Under the pieces are notes generated by a model. The model ran no database searches. It saw only the letters and a list, made by a program, of their open reading frames with translations, and was not told where the DNA came from. The translations under genes were made by a program, and so were the position numbers. Of a DNA stretch of 64,000 bases, positions 1 to 11,398 are shown one piece after another. Each line of letters starts with the position of its first letter. The first letter of the stretch is position 1. Source of the stretch: Schizochytrium sp. TIO01 (taxonomy: Eukaryota; Sar; Bigyra; Thraustochytrida; Thraustochytriidae); NCBI GenBank assembly GCA_004764695.1, contig SMSO01000004.1, forward strand, positions 647,501 to 711,500, in the 5' to 3' direction.

Positions 1-1087
1 ATAGCAAGGTTTCTTATGTTCTGAGGATTTCATCGTGGTTAACTATGTTTAAGATTATAGCTGTAATTAGTTTACCCATCCCCAGCAAGCAACCATGGGC
101 TTGTAGCCTGAAAGCTATGATGCTACTCCTAACAGTTTGTCGAGTGCTTGAAATATATAGATAGTATTCTTCAAAGTGTAGTAAAAGGCCTATGCATCAG
201 GAACAGCAATGCACTGGTTTAATTCGGGTCACTATAGAAACGCAACTTTAACAGAAACAAAGGTGTTTTCCTGAAGTCACTGAGAAAATATAATTTGCTA
301 GAGCCTATTCAACTTGAAACTTTGTCGCCCCTTTACTCCTATTGTTAGGGTAGTTTTAAATTTCTTCGTACTGATAAGGAGAGATTATCGAGATATTATC
401 GTAAATCGGTAATATCTGCCATCTTTCATCTTGGCACTTTCAAAGGACATTTCTTTTTCATGCGAATAATGTATGTTTGGTATTGAAAATTATCTTTGAC
501 TTTGTAATTCCCCGAGTTCTGGGAAATGTCCTTCCTTAGACCACCATATTCGCCCTGAGTCGTATCATATCACGCTCAAGGACCTGGTTAAGTCTCATTA
601 AAAATCTGATTTTCAGAAAACGCATCGCCTCAAGGGCGTGTAAGAGAACTACAATTCTTGCAGATAGTGTAAAGTCTCGTTGTTGAAGGCTCTTTCTGTG
701 ACGTATGGAGCCGTATAGATGTGGACACCCCCAAAGAAGTATGGAGTGAAAGAATTCATATGATTTTTCACGTCAGCAGGAGGATGTGATGTAGGTTCGA
801 GGGCTTTTAACCTGCCTTGTTACAATCGACCAATACATTGCAGTTGACAAGTTGACTAATTTCTGCTGGGCTAAATTTCCCCCACGACTATTCATGTAAG
901 AAACCCAGATCCAGCGACAAGTTATCAACCTTTACTGAGATCCAGTTCTTATTCATTATTCCCAGCTGCACTCGTCAAAGGTAGCTTGACGACGATTGTT
1001 AGCATCTCGCGGTCGTATGTCTCCGCTCTCCAGCTAGGTGCCTACACCCGCTCGCAGGCCTCCCTCCTATCTACCACAACCCCTTAG

Positions 1088-1170
1088 TAGCATGGCTTGG
1101 CATAGCATGGCATAGCATAGCATAGCTTGGCATAGCATAGCACAGCATAGCTTGGCATAGCATGGCATTG
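1088..1170. repeat. ATAGC/ATGGC/TTGGC pentamer-type tandem repeat
   Basis: The stretch is built from repeated five-base words (CATAG, CATGG, CTTGG phased every five bases). It is degenerate and about 80 bases long. No gene overlaps it. Confidence 0.75.
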
Positions 1171-1830
1171 CTCTCACTTGGATCAGGTATTATCATGAAT
1201 TTAATCAACAAAATGGTAAAAAAGGTTCTCTGTGCTTATTGTAACATGACGAAGGAAGTCGATGAGGATGGTCTCTCTCTGTCTGTCAGTCTCTCCAACG
1301 CCACATCCCATCCATCTCGGTGCCTCCATGCTAGGTAGAGGCCGCCTGCCACTCCTCCGCGAACACACGATCCCTCCTTTGCAGCAGCGCCAAACAGACC
1401 GCGGTGACTCATCGCATCGCTGTCGAACATAGAAATAAACAAAGAAACAAAGAAAGAAACAGTGATTGATTGCTCCAAAGAACTAATCACGGTTCTCCTA
1501 AAATTCGATTGATTTCCTCAACTCAATTGCATGCACGTACTGCCTAGCGTGGCCTTAGGAGGCGGCTAGCAGGCTGCTACGGTGCCTATTTTTAGTCAAC
1601 GAACTGTGACCGATGGACTTTGGTTTGGGAGAGAGACAGAATCATCCTCCACAGCGCATGGAATGATGGAGGTCGCTTGAAGAATCCACGAGCTCATTGA
1701 GGCAGAGGCGTGGAGGCGCTGGCCAGACGTGCTGCTATTTTAATTAAGGTTGGACAAGCAGAAGCACTGTGTTGGAGATGGCCAGCTGATTTGAGGTTAG
1801 GCGTACTGCATTAGTCAATGGTCATTCACC

Positions 1831-1963
1831 ATAATAATAACAACAATAATAACAATAATAATAACAATAATAATGACAATAATAATAACAATAATAATAA
1901 CAATAATAATAACAATAATAATAACAATAGTAATAATAATAAGAAGAAGAAGAGTAAGAAGAA
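1831..1963. repeat. AAT/AAC trinucleotide microsatellite grading into AAG
   Basis: Imperfect AAT/AAC triplet array of roughly 110 bases followed by a short AAG run. It would read as poly-Asn on the plus strand and poly-Leu on the minus strand. Those open frames are composition artefacts. Confidence 0.85.
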
Positions 1964-2603
1964 TACGAAGTCGCAAGATATTCTGTTTTCGATTCGATAG
2001 ATAGACACAGGTAGTAGGGGTCGCTTAGGCGTTACTGTAGGAGGGGAGCAATTCGATTGTAAGAAAGAATGAAAGAACGAAAGAAAGAAAGAGAGAGAAG
2101 GAGAAGAGAAGAGCAGGGAAGAGCAAAGCAGAGACGCAGCGCGAACGGTACGCGTGTGAAGCGCGTATCTTGAGGAGCTGGCGCCAGGGTCACTTTGGGT
2201 GACTCGAGGGAGCCGCGCGTGGGCGCAGATACTGCTTGCAGCTGGTCTTTGTGCGCCGCCTTCTCGTGAAGAGCGCGGCGGTTGGCAACGAGCCGACATC
2301 CGCCACGTGGCTAGCGACCTGCTAGCGCGGAGTAGAGTCCTGCGGGTCTTTCCAGGATCGCAGTAGAGCGAGGGAAGAGAGTCACTCGAATAAATACAAA
2401 GTCATATCCCAGGCCAGGACAAGCTGCTTTATTCGCAGGCCTTGCTTTTTACTTTCATCTACTACACCTAGAAACCCGTTCATTACATTTTCGCCAACTC
2501 GATCACTTGAGGACCGAATTGAAGATTGACCTTTGATAGCTGCACTTTAGTTGATTAAAGGAAGCACCAACAGCAGTAATAACAATACACCAAGACTGAA
2601 AAG

Positions 2604-5600
2604 ATGCCTCTTCGATTGGAAATTAAGAAGTTACTCTCGTCGCGGTCTGACCGCGTCAAGAGCTGTGACTTGCACCCTGACGAGCCGTGGGTGCTCTCAG
2701 CGCTGTACAATGGTCACTTGTTTATCTGGAACTACAACACGCAGACTGTGGTCAAGAGCTTCGAGGCAGCTGATCAACCAATTCGCTGTGCTAAGTTTAT
2801 CGTGCGGAAGCAGTGGATCGTCTGCGGCTCCGATGACATGATGATCCGCATCTTCAACTTTAACACTCTCGAAAAGGTTCGCGAGTTTGAGGCACACTTG
2901 GATTACATTCGCTACATTGATGTCCACCCCACACAGCCGTACATTATCTCCAGCTCAGATGACATGCAGATTAAGCTTTGGGACTGGGAAAAGGGTTGGG
3001 CCAACACCCAGGTCTTTGAAGGCCACGCACATTACGTCATGCAGGTTAAATTCAACCCCAAGGACAGTAACACCTTTGCATCCGCATCTCTGGATAAGAG
3101 TGTCAAGGTTTGGAGCATCGGCTCTCCCTTGCCTAACTATTCTCTTGAGGGCCACGAGCGCGGCGTAAACTGCATTGACTACTACCTTGGCGGCGACAAG
3201 CCCTACCTTGTGTCCGGTGCTGATGACAAATGCGTCAAGATCTGGGACTATCAAACCAAGAGCTGTGTGCAAACACTTGAGGGCCACACCAGCAACGTTA
3301 GTGCTGTCTGCTTTCACCCAAAGCTGCCCATCATCCTTTCCGGCAGTGAGGATGGCACCATCCGCATTTGGCATGGCACCACCAACCGCCTTGAGACCAC
3401 CCTCAATTACGGTCTCGAGCGCTGCTGGACGCTCGCTGTGACGCCCACCTCGAACAAGGTGGCTGTTGGTTACGATGAGGGTACTATCGTCATCACGCTT
3501 GGTCAAGAAATGCCTGTAGTTTCTATTGACCTCAACGGCAAGGTCCTTATGGCAAACAACAATGACATCGTTTCGTGCTCCATGCGCGGCGTCAGTACCT
3601 CAGGATCTGGTGACGGTGACGCTGTGGATTTCCAGACTAAGGACCTAGGATCCTGCGAAATCTTCCCGCAGAAGATCATGCACAACAACAACGGCCGCTT
3701 TGTCGCCGTATGTGGTGATGGAGAGTACATTATCTACACAGCTCAAGCGCTGCGTAACAAGAGCTTTGGCTCTGGTCTGGACTTTTGCTGGTCTTCCGAT
3801 GGAACTGGCGACTACGCCGTGCGTGAGAGCTCCTCGCGTGTCCGCATCTTCAAGAACTTCAAGGAGACTCAGGTATTCAAGCCTCCCTTCTCTGCCGAGG
3901 GTCTCTACGGCGGCAACCTTATCGCTATCGCCGGCAATGAGTTCGTAGTTTTCTACGATTGGGTAGAGTGCCGTCTGGTGATGCGCATTGACGTGGCCCC
4001 TCTCGCTGTCTACTGGTCCACGGACGGCGAGCAGGTTGTCCTTGCTTGTGAGGAGTCCTACTTTGTACTCAGCTGCAACCAGGCTGCAATTGCTGATGCT
4101 TTTGAGACTGGTACCGCTAGTGCCGAGGACGGCGTTGAGGGTGCCTTTGAGCTCCTCCACGAAATTCCTGAGAAGGTCGAGTCTGGTCAATGGGTCGGTG
4201 GCTGCTTCCTGTACACGAATGCTTCTAGCCGCCTTAACTACTACGTCGGCGGTGAGGTCATGACGCTCTCGCACCTCGACCGCAAGATGTACCTTATGGG
4301 ATTCGTGGCACGCGAGAACCGCGTATTCCTCATTGACAAGTCCCGCGTCATCGTGTCATACACGCTCCTGGAGACCGTTTTGCAATACCAGACAGCAGTG
4401 GTGCGGCGAGACTTTGACACCGCTAATATGCTGCTTGAGAATATTTCCGAGGACAAATACAACGACATTGCACGGTTTCTTGACTCTCAGGGTTTCAAGG
4501 ATGTTGCGCTGCAGGTAGCTCGCGATGCAGACCTCAAACTTGACCTTGCAATTGAGCTGCAGCAGCTGGAAACGGCACTGAAGATCATGCGCGACGACAT
4601 CATTCCGAGCGGAATGGCTAACGATGTAGAAACTCAAGCACGCTGGAAACAGCTCGGAGACCTCGCGCTCTCTCGAGGTAACCTCAAGCTTGCAGAGCAG
4701 TGTGCACTCAGCGCTGATGATTTTAGCGGCCTCTTGCTTATGTACTCGTCTTCAGGAAACCTCACTGGCATCACTGATCTCCTCCAGAGCGCAGAAAAGG
4801 CGGGACGTTCTAACATCGCATTTCTTTGCAGTCTCCTTCTTGGAGACACCAAGAGGTGTATCGCAATCCTCTCCGACGCGAGCAGGACTGCAGAAGCAGC
4901 CTTCTTTGCACGCACATTCGCACCATCTGCCGTCGCGGATTGCGTAGCAGCCTGGAAAGACGACCTCAAGCAGGTCAATCCCCGTGCAGCACAGGCACTC
5001 GCAAACCCTCAGGAGCACCCAGATCTTTTCCAGAATTTTGGCACAGCTATTGACGTAGAGGGAGCCGTGAAGCAGCTCCGAGAAGGCAAGGTTGCTCCTG
5101 CATATGCCTTTCCCGAAATGGCGGGTCACGCAGACCTAGAACTTGTCGCTGCAGTCGAGGAACACGGAATGGGCGTGCTTCAGAACATTCTTGGTCCCTA
5201 CGCAGGTGGGGCAAAGGTCTCATTGCCGCCACAAACCTCCTCGCCGATTGCGGAGTCTACTGAAGCTCCAGTACCGCCTGTGGACGAGGCAGAAGATCTT
5301 TTGGATTTGGGCAATGAGGAGGCCGACAACTCATTAAGTTTTGAACGTCAGGAAGAGGACGATGGCGCGGAGGATCTTGCAAAGGCTCAAGCGGAGCAAG
5401 AAGCCGAGTTGCTGCGCCAGCAACAAGAGGCCGAGTTGCTGCGCCAGCAACAAGAGGCCGAGTTGATGCGCCAGCAACAAGAGGCTCAAGAGTTCCTGCG
5501 CCAGGAGGCTGAACTTCGTCGCCAGCAGCAAGAAGAGGCTAAGGAGTTGAACGTCGTCGCCAGCAGCAACAAGAGGCCGAGTTGATGCGCCAGCAACAAG

Positions 5601-5846
5601 AGGCTCAAGAGGCTGAGGAGGCTGAACTTCGTCGCCAGCAGCAAGAAGCATCCCTTGCCGCAGCTGCCGAGGCAGAAAATCTTGTTGCTACCGCTGATGA
5701 TGATGAAATTCAGTTTGATGACGATGACGAGAATAACCTTGAGGCTGATCTTGACCGTGAGCTTGCAGAGGAGACTGGAGCTGATGATTTGGGCCAGTGG
5801 AGATGCCGAGCTCGGTGACGACGATGAGTTCGAAGACTGGTCATAA
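2604..5846 (+). CDS. COPB2: Coatomer subunit beta' (beta'-COP), C-terminal tail frameshifted
   Basis: Subunit of the COPI coat, which buds retrograde Golgi-to-ER vesicles from the cytosolic face and binds dilysine cargo signals through its WD40 propeller. The first ~300 residues carry a run of WD40 repeats with typical endings such as IRIFNF, IKLWDW, VKVWSI, VKIWDY and IRIWHG. The coatomer WD-associated helical region follows to about residue 770. The start ATG gives MPLRLEIKKLLSSRSDRVK, the usual family N terminus. The tail (from about residue 900) is a QQQEAELLR-type Gln/Glu repeat and then an acidic end. The first frame stops at 5585. The same Gln-Glu repeat and acidic sequence continues in the -1 frame from about 5546 to 5800, then returns to the original frame and ends DDDEFEDWS at 5846. 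This implies one missing base near 5546 and one extra base near 5800. With both breaks bridged the protein is about 1080 residues, longer than the ~900 typical of the family because of the repeat tail. Confidence 0.95.
5395..5660 (+). repeat. Coding Gln-Glu repeat in the beta'-COP tail
   Basis: Repeated units of about 30 bases encode (R/M)RQQQEAE(L)-type sequence, with near-identical copies at about 5400-5500 and again at about 5560-5650. The first frame break of the gene lies inside this repeat, which is where assembly or replication slippage is most likely. Confidence 0.8.
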
Positions 5847-7558
5847 GCGAGCAAGCGAGCTGTCCATAAAGAGAGAAAGATTCACTGTCTTGTTCCTGCC
5901 TTTCCTATCCTTTCTACAAGTTCAGTGCTTAGCTTTTTTGCACAGGCTTCCTTGCTCGCATTTGCTCGCATGAGATCTTGTGGAATACATCTTCTCATTT
6001 CCCTTTCACCGACATGAATAGAAACACCACCTTCAACCTTCAAACAAATTATTTTACAAATTGCAAAATGTTTGTGTATATGCACTCATACTCTTGAAAT
6101 TTATGCATGCCTTATTAGTGTTCAGACCTATTTAGTTCGCAGATAAGGGTGCTAAACGTTTATTTTTTAAAAATGAATATTGCAAACAAGTCAACTTTTT
6201 TGAGGTTGGGACATTCCCTTTAAGTTCTAAAAAAGAAAGGTAGACTTCAGAACATAGTTAGTTTTAACATCATGTGCATATTTTTGCTTGTTAAAGCACG
6301 AAAGACAGCAAAGCTTAAATAAATCAGTGCATATATCTTAAATTCACGCAAATGCGTTTGAAGATATGAAGGAATGCAACTCGCGAGCTAGTAACAGCTC
6401 CAATATAAAAGAACAACTCTGCTCAGGTTCTACCTGTCTCGAGGCGAGTATCTAATTCTCATAATTGGCGAAGTTGAAGGGGCGTAAATCTTCCTTTAGC
6501 CGTGTGTTATGCATCGAGTTACCTCTGCTCGTATTAGCAGACTTCCACATTGGCCATCACCGTACTTTTGTTTTCTAATTATCCTTAGTACTCTTAGCAC
6601 GCATTATTTTTAGAAAAACTTGAAAAATGCTTTTCCAGTAACTTTTAATTATACATAAATAAATAAATAAAAACCTGGCCAGACTGTCAGAATCAAATTG
6701 ATGTTCAACCAAGATATATACCAAGTCTTTGAAATAATTCCTACAAGCGGTAGTACACAAATGAAGTACTCCTCTGGAGTATTTAGCTCATCTAGACCTC
6801 CGAAGGACATGAGCTTGAATATTCAAATCTAAATTGGGACAAAGCTTGTCGAAATTTATCTATAATAGTACTAGTTTCATTTTAGAAAGTATCTAATCGT
6901 AATAATACTCCTATTGATAACTATATGTGGTGCTACTAACATTAGAAAAATAAAGATAAAGAAAGGTGACTAATTAAACAAACTGCATAAGGAATACTGA
7001 TAAGCTGATTGATAGAACAGCTATACTGAAGAGACGGCAAAGACCCAAGCAGTGAGCGAGATCGCCTTGCCACTGCCAGCTCGCCTTTCCTTTCCCTTCC
7101 ACACCCGTGCCCTCGGGCACCGGAAGTGTCGTGGGATAGACTGGACAGTCTGTCCAAAGCCCCTTCTCCTACCGCAAGTGCTGCTCAACTAGGTACTTGA
7201 GAGAGAGGAAAGGGCGATTGTGCTCCGCACGCTCACACATACTATCTCCAGCAAGCACGCAAAGGAAGGCTTGAGTCAGCTTTCGATAGTCGTTTACGGC
7301 CATTAATACATTATAAGGCTGCCCGTTCGCAGAGTATCTCTTTGGAGTGATACTCAGCATTGAAGCATACATTCGTACATAAATTGGTTCATATTCTGCA
7401 GCATCATCGATCAAATTGATTTATTTCCGTGGAAATCGTTTAGTGCTACGGATTCGACCCTAGCCTTTACAATAAATTGTCAAACTAGAGGGGCCAAAGG
7501 ATTTCTGAACTCCTAGATTTTCGATAACTACATCAGATTAAACCAGATTCAAGCGGAA
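5847..7558. other. intergenic region between beta'-COP and COG5
   Basis: AT-rich DNA with only short, unconvincing reading frames. It should hold the beta'-COP 3' end and the COG5 promoter. I see no recognisable RNA gene, repeat array or mobile element. Confidence 0.6.
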
Positions 7559-10500
7559 ATGCCCTCTACCACCTCAGCTGGCTCCGAGGGACTGGCCGTC
7601 ACATCTAGTAACAACCATGCTGTATCTAGCTCTTCCTCATCCTCAAGCAGACCCTCGACTGGTATTTCCATGGTGCTCGATCGTGCTGATCTTGAGGTTT
7701 ACTTAGACCCGTCATTCGATGCTCTAGAGTACTCCCGCAAGCTCGTAGATTTAGGCTCGAGGAACTCCAGCGGTGAACCCGGGAGCTCCAAGCAGCAGCA
7801 AAGTAGCAGCGCGAATGGTCATAGCAGTAATCTTAGCAGCAGCAGCAGCAGCAGCAGTGGTCACCGCAGTCCCAGTAACCCAAGCAGCGGCAGAAGTAGC
7901 GCAGAAGAATGTCTTTTGAAGCTGCAAAGACAACGCGCGAGCGTAGAGAGCGCGTTATCGGCGCATGTGGCAGAACACAATGACGAGCTCATGACAAGAC
8001 TCGCAGGCACTGAAGCTTTGAGAGCATCTGCTCTGATGAACCGAGAGCATGCTTCTGCTCTTTCGGCATCAGTCGGAAGGCTGACTCGGGATGTGTCGGA
8101 GCCTTTCAAGGCTATGAAGCGCGATGCCGCAAAACTTCGCAAGCTTCAGAGCGCCTGCCGCATCCTGGATCGCACAAGACGATTTCTGGCAGAGGTTAAT
8201 AAACTTAAGGTGCAATTACTTCACGAGAATGCTAGGCGGAAAGACCCTGCTCAGCTTGCTCGCGGGGACCTTAAATTGCCCGCATCTGGCCGAGAGCTCG
8301 CCAAGGCCGCGCAAATGCTACATGAGATTGAGTATCTTTTGGAGAGCGGCGACTTGCAAGGTCTGGACTATATTGACCGCGAGAGAACTTGGCTTGTGCT
8401 GGCTAGTAAGGGGTTGAGGGCTCGTACAGAAGCTGTGCTCAACAAGGCCATCGCAGAGCTCAATCAAGTCGAAGCCGCCGCAGCACTTCAAGCATTCTTT
8501 AACCTCGGCATCCTACCCTCCAGGGTCGAAGCTGCCGTTGACTGGGTTGTCTCAAAGGTTGCGGAGGAAACCCGCGACGCGCTTGACGCTCACATGCTGA
8601 GTGACGCAGTTGAGACACTCCGCGAGCAGAAGAATTCCCTTAAAGCTGCCAAAACTCAGGCGTCCCAGTCGCAATCTCAACAGCAGCAGCAGCAACAGCA
8701 GCAGCAGCAGAAACCGAAATCCCGAACTGCGAAGGCGTCAAGTCGTATCAAACCGCCTGCAGGCGAGGAGGGCGAATGGCGAGAAGCACTCTGGGAGAGG
8801 GTCAAGGCTCAAGAAACTAGTATCAGAACGTGGTCCCTGCGAGTGTGGAACTTGCAACGTGTGCTTGCCAAGAAACGTGACCCTGTGACACATATTTGTT
8901 TTGCAGATCAAGTTCTTCATGCGTCCCAGCAAAGGAACGCACAACAAAATAATCTTAATGGTACAGCGAACGGCAACGCCAGTGCCTCCGCAGCTTCACA
9001 GGCCCAACAGAACAGCGATACTCAAGGGCAGGACCAGCAGCAACTTTCATCCCCATCAGGCATTCACAAACGTCGTCATCGTCCTGAAACTGTTTATGAG
9101 AGATACTGGCGTCTTATGACTCAAGCTGTACACGGAGAGATCGAGAAGGCCTCTCGCATGTATCCATTCGTACGCAACGAGCTTGGCGTCCAGCGCTACC
9201 CCAAGCTGCGAGCTATGTTCCGTGCTCTGCCCGGACGGCTTGCTCAACGCACTGCTGGAAAGTCTGTAGCTAGTGTTGGGGGAAGTAATGAGGAGGTATT
9301 GGCTATCCTTCGCGCTTTGCAACCTCTTCTTGAATGGTTTCTGGCTCAGTCTCTTCGTCGTCTTAATCAACCGGTAGATCTCATGTTCCCGGAAGTGGAG
9401 TCAGCACGAGCACTTGCCGCAAAGCAGAACTTGCTACCTACACGTAACGATGTCCTTACCTTTGCAGCAACCATATCTAACGAGCTTGCCGCGGCGCACA
9501 ATGATGTCGATCTAAGCAGTGCTATCGGAAAGGGCGCTAGTAGTGCTGTAAGCCTTTTTGCCACGAAGGCGGAGCATATTGTTGTCCACGATCCTGATGC
9601 CTATATTTTCCCTGGTGGAGCTTCATCAGCTGTCAATGACGGTGCATCGTCGGACTCTGAAAGCTCTGATAGCAGCGAAGATGAGTCAGATGCAAGTTCA
9701 TTTGTTGGTAGTGAGCGAACTGCAGCACAACAACACAATGTCTCAGTACTTTCCCTTGTGCTCAAACTTGAAGCCCTTGTAGCTGATATGCCTGAGAAAA
9801 CCACACCAGCCAAAGTGGAATCCCGCGACGCTATTGTGCGTGCCAAATCTCTAGCTCTGCGCCCTGCTCGTGAACGCCTTCACCAAGTTGTCGAATCAAT
9901 TGCAGGTGAGTACTTGGCTGGGGCTGCCCGTTCTTTGAATCATGTTCTTGCCAAGATTCATCAGGAGGACTTTTGCCGCGGGTCCGAGGCAGAAATGGAG
10001 TCCGACTCGCCGTATCTCACTACGTTTGAAAATGCTGTCGCTTCTTTGCGAAAGGAACACCTAGAAAAGCTTCCAGTGGAGTATATAGTAATCACGCAAA
10101 TGTGTCAGGCTTTACAGGCACGAGTGGTCTCAATGTTTACTCGTCATGTTTCGATGGTTCGCCCACTCGATTCTAATGGGCGTCTGAGACTTGTGCGCGA
10201 TTTAGCCCAGTTTGAGCTGGCTGTAGCTCCTCTTGCTATTTCATCTAGCGCGAAACTTTCAGAGATTGGTGACCCCTATGTTGAATTGCGAGGTATGCGC
10301 GAACTCCTTTTCGTGGGAAGTGCTGATGAAAGGAATACTAGTTCCTCTCGAAAACATGCTGCTGTGGATTCGGATGGCGAGAGCGTGCTGACGCCCGAAA
10401 CAGTGGAGCTCTCCCCGGTTGACCGTACTGTGCAGGCACTGACGACATTGTCTCCACGAGTGCGTTTCTCTACGTTAGCACATAGTATTTTTGCTGATGC

Positions 10501-10846
10501 TCCTCCCGAACTCCGGTCTTTGTCAAGTTTTGCAAAACACCCAAATTCTAATGCAAACTCTTCTTCAAACGTACTAACAGATGAGCTTTCCTATAGCGAT
10601 GCTTTGGATACTCTTGAGTTGGAACAAGACAAGGCTGCCGCAAGTACAGATCTGGGCGGACTAGCATATCTTCGAGTGGGCACACATTTAGTGGAGCCTC
10701 GACGCGTGAAGGAGTATATCCAGGAGCAAATTGCTCTTGTCATGGACAAATATATGCAGTTACTGAGTGCTCAAAGTAATGACGGACAGATTCAGGCTTG
10801 TCCTCATTATAAAATTTTAGAGAAAACATTTGCCCAATCAAATTAG
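7559..10846 (+). CDS. COG5: Conserved oligomeric Golgi complex subunit 5
   Basis: Subunit of the COG tethering complex (lobe B), which holds retrograde intra-Golgi vesicles at the Golgi membrane and keeps glycosylation enzymes in place. Recognition rests on the COG5 core: a coiled N-terminal part with RFLAEVNKLKVQL; the stretch AAQMLHEIEYLLESGDLQGL; AALQAFFNLGILPSRVEAAV; and the family block LQRVLAKKRDPVTHICF at about residues 433-449. LNQPVDLMFPEVESA and AKIHQEDFCRG follow downstream. At 1095 residues it is longer than animal COG5 (about 830-840). The excess is inserted low-complexity sequence: Ser-rich residues ~20-115, a polyGln run at ~375-385, an Ala/Asn/Gln stretch at ~460-490, and an acidic Ser/Asp/Glu tract at ~695-715. 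One uninterrupted frame from an ATG, with no intron visible. Confidence 0.93.
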   Translation: MPSTTSAGSEGLAVTSSNNHAVSSSSSSSSRPSTGISMVLDRADLEVYLDPSFDALEYSRKLVDLGSRNSSGEPGSSKQQQSSSANGHSSNLSSSSSSSSGHRSPSNPSSGRSSAEECLLKLQRQRASVESALSAHVAEHNDELMTRLAGTEALRASALMNREHASALSASVGRLTRDVSEPFKAMKRDAAKLRKLQSACRILDRTRRFLAEVNKLKVQLLHENARRKDPAQLARGDLKLPASGRELAKAAQMLHEIEYLLESGDLQGLDYIDRERTWLVLASKGLRARTEAVLNKAIAELNQVEAAAALQAFFNLGILPSRVEAAVDWVVSKVAEETRDALDAHMLSDAVETLREQKNSLKAAKTQASQSQSQQQQQQQQQQQKPKSRTAKASSRIKPPAGEEGEWREALWERVKAQETSIRTWSLRVWNLQRVLAKKRDPVTHICFADQVLHASQQRNAQQNNLNGTANGNASASAASQAQQNSDTQGQDQQQLSSPSGIHKRRHRPETVYERYWRLMTQAVHGEIEKASRMYPFVRNELGVQRYPKLRAMFRALPGRLAQRTAGKSVASVGGSNEEVLAILRALQPLLEWFLAQSLRRLNQPVDLMFPEVESARALAAKQNLLPTRNDVLTFAATISNELAAAHNDVDLSSAIGKGASSAVSLFATKAEHIVVHDPDAYIFPGGASSAVNDGASSDSESSDSSEDESDASSFVGSERTAAQQHNVSVLSLVLKLEALVADMPEKTTPAKVESRDAIVRAKSLALRPARERLHQVVESIAGEYLAGAARSLNHVLAKIHQEDFCRGSEAEMESDSPYLTTFENAVASLRKEHLEKLPVEYIVITQMCQALQARVVSMFTRHVSMVRPLDSNGRLRLVRDLAQFELAVAPLAISSSAKLSEIGDPYVELRGMRELLFVGSADERNTSSSRKHAAVDSDGESVLTPETVELSPVDRTVQALTTLSPRVRFSTLAHSIFADAPPELRSLSSFAKHPNSNANSSSNVLTDELSYSDALDTLELEQDKAAASTDLGGLAYLRVGTHLVEPRRVKEYIQEQIALVMDKYMQLLSAQSNDGQIQACPHYKILEKTFAQSN

Positions 10847-11398
10847 TTGATTGAAAAGGGTTCTAATTTCCATGATAGGTTGCTGTTCTCTCTTTACAAC
10901 TGTTGACCTACCTTTAAAAACATTAAAAAAGAAAAGAAAAAGAAAACCAAAATTATTTTCAGGATATTGCTCTTGATCTGTATTCTTTTCACTTTTCTTC
11001 AAGCATCATCCAAATAGTTAAATAAACAATTGGTAATCTATGAATTCCTACTGTAGTTTTTTAAAGTGGCCCTCTGAGCATAGGCAACACTATTAAAGCT
11101 ACACTAAATTTCTACATTTAAGAGAGGCTAGACAAGATTGCTGATTGTATAGGCGCACAGTTCATTGCATGACAATACTTGTAATGAGGTTAGTAAGTTC
11201 AACGAATTCCAACTTTCCTAAACATGACGACGGCTAACACGAACATCGTCCGCTTTCAAACTCAGTCTTGAAGTGTATAGAGGTAAAAAGTGCCTTTGGG
11301 CAAGCAAAACAAAAAACGAAGACCTCAACTGAAATACATAAACTAGGAAGTACAGAAACCCAAAGGAGCTGTGAAACCTGTGCATTGTGAGACGTGAT
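10847..11398. other. intergenic, convergent 3' ends of COG5 and PS decarboxylase
   Basis: AT-rich spacer between two genes that point toward each other. It presumably carries both polyadenylation regions. No other feature seen. Confidence 0.6.

Larger units (their letters stand above)
1..2603. other. intergenic region upstream of beta'-COP
   Basis: No convincing coding region. The reading frames here are short and do not look like protein, except for artefacts produced by repeats. It holds the pentamer-like repeat at about 1088-1170, the AAT/AAC microsatellite at about 1831-1963, and a purine-rich stretch at about 2065-2140. The last 200 bases should contain the beta'-COP promoter and 5' leader, but I recognise no specific element. 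Confidence 0.6.

Noticed and set aside
1826..2299. Minus-strand open frame ending in poly-Leu
   Set aside because: The Leu run is the AAT/AAC microsatellite read backward; the rest has no protein-like features.
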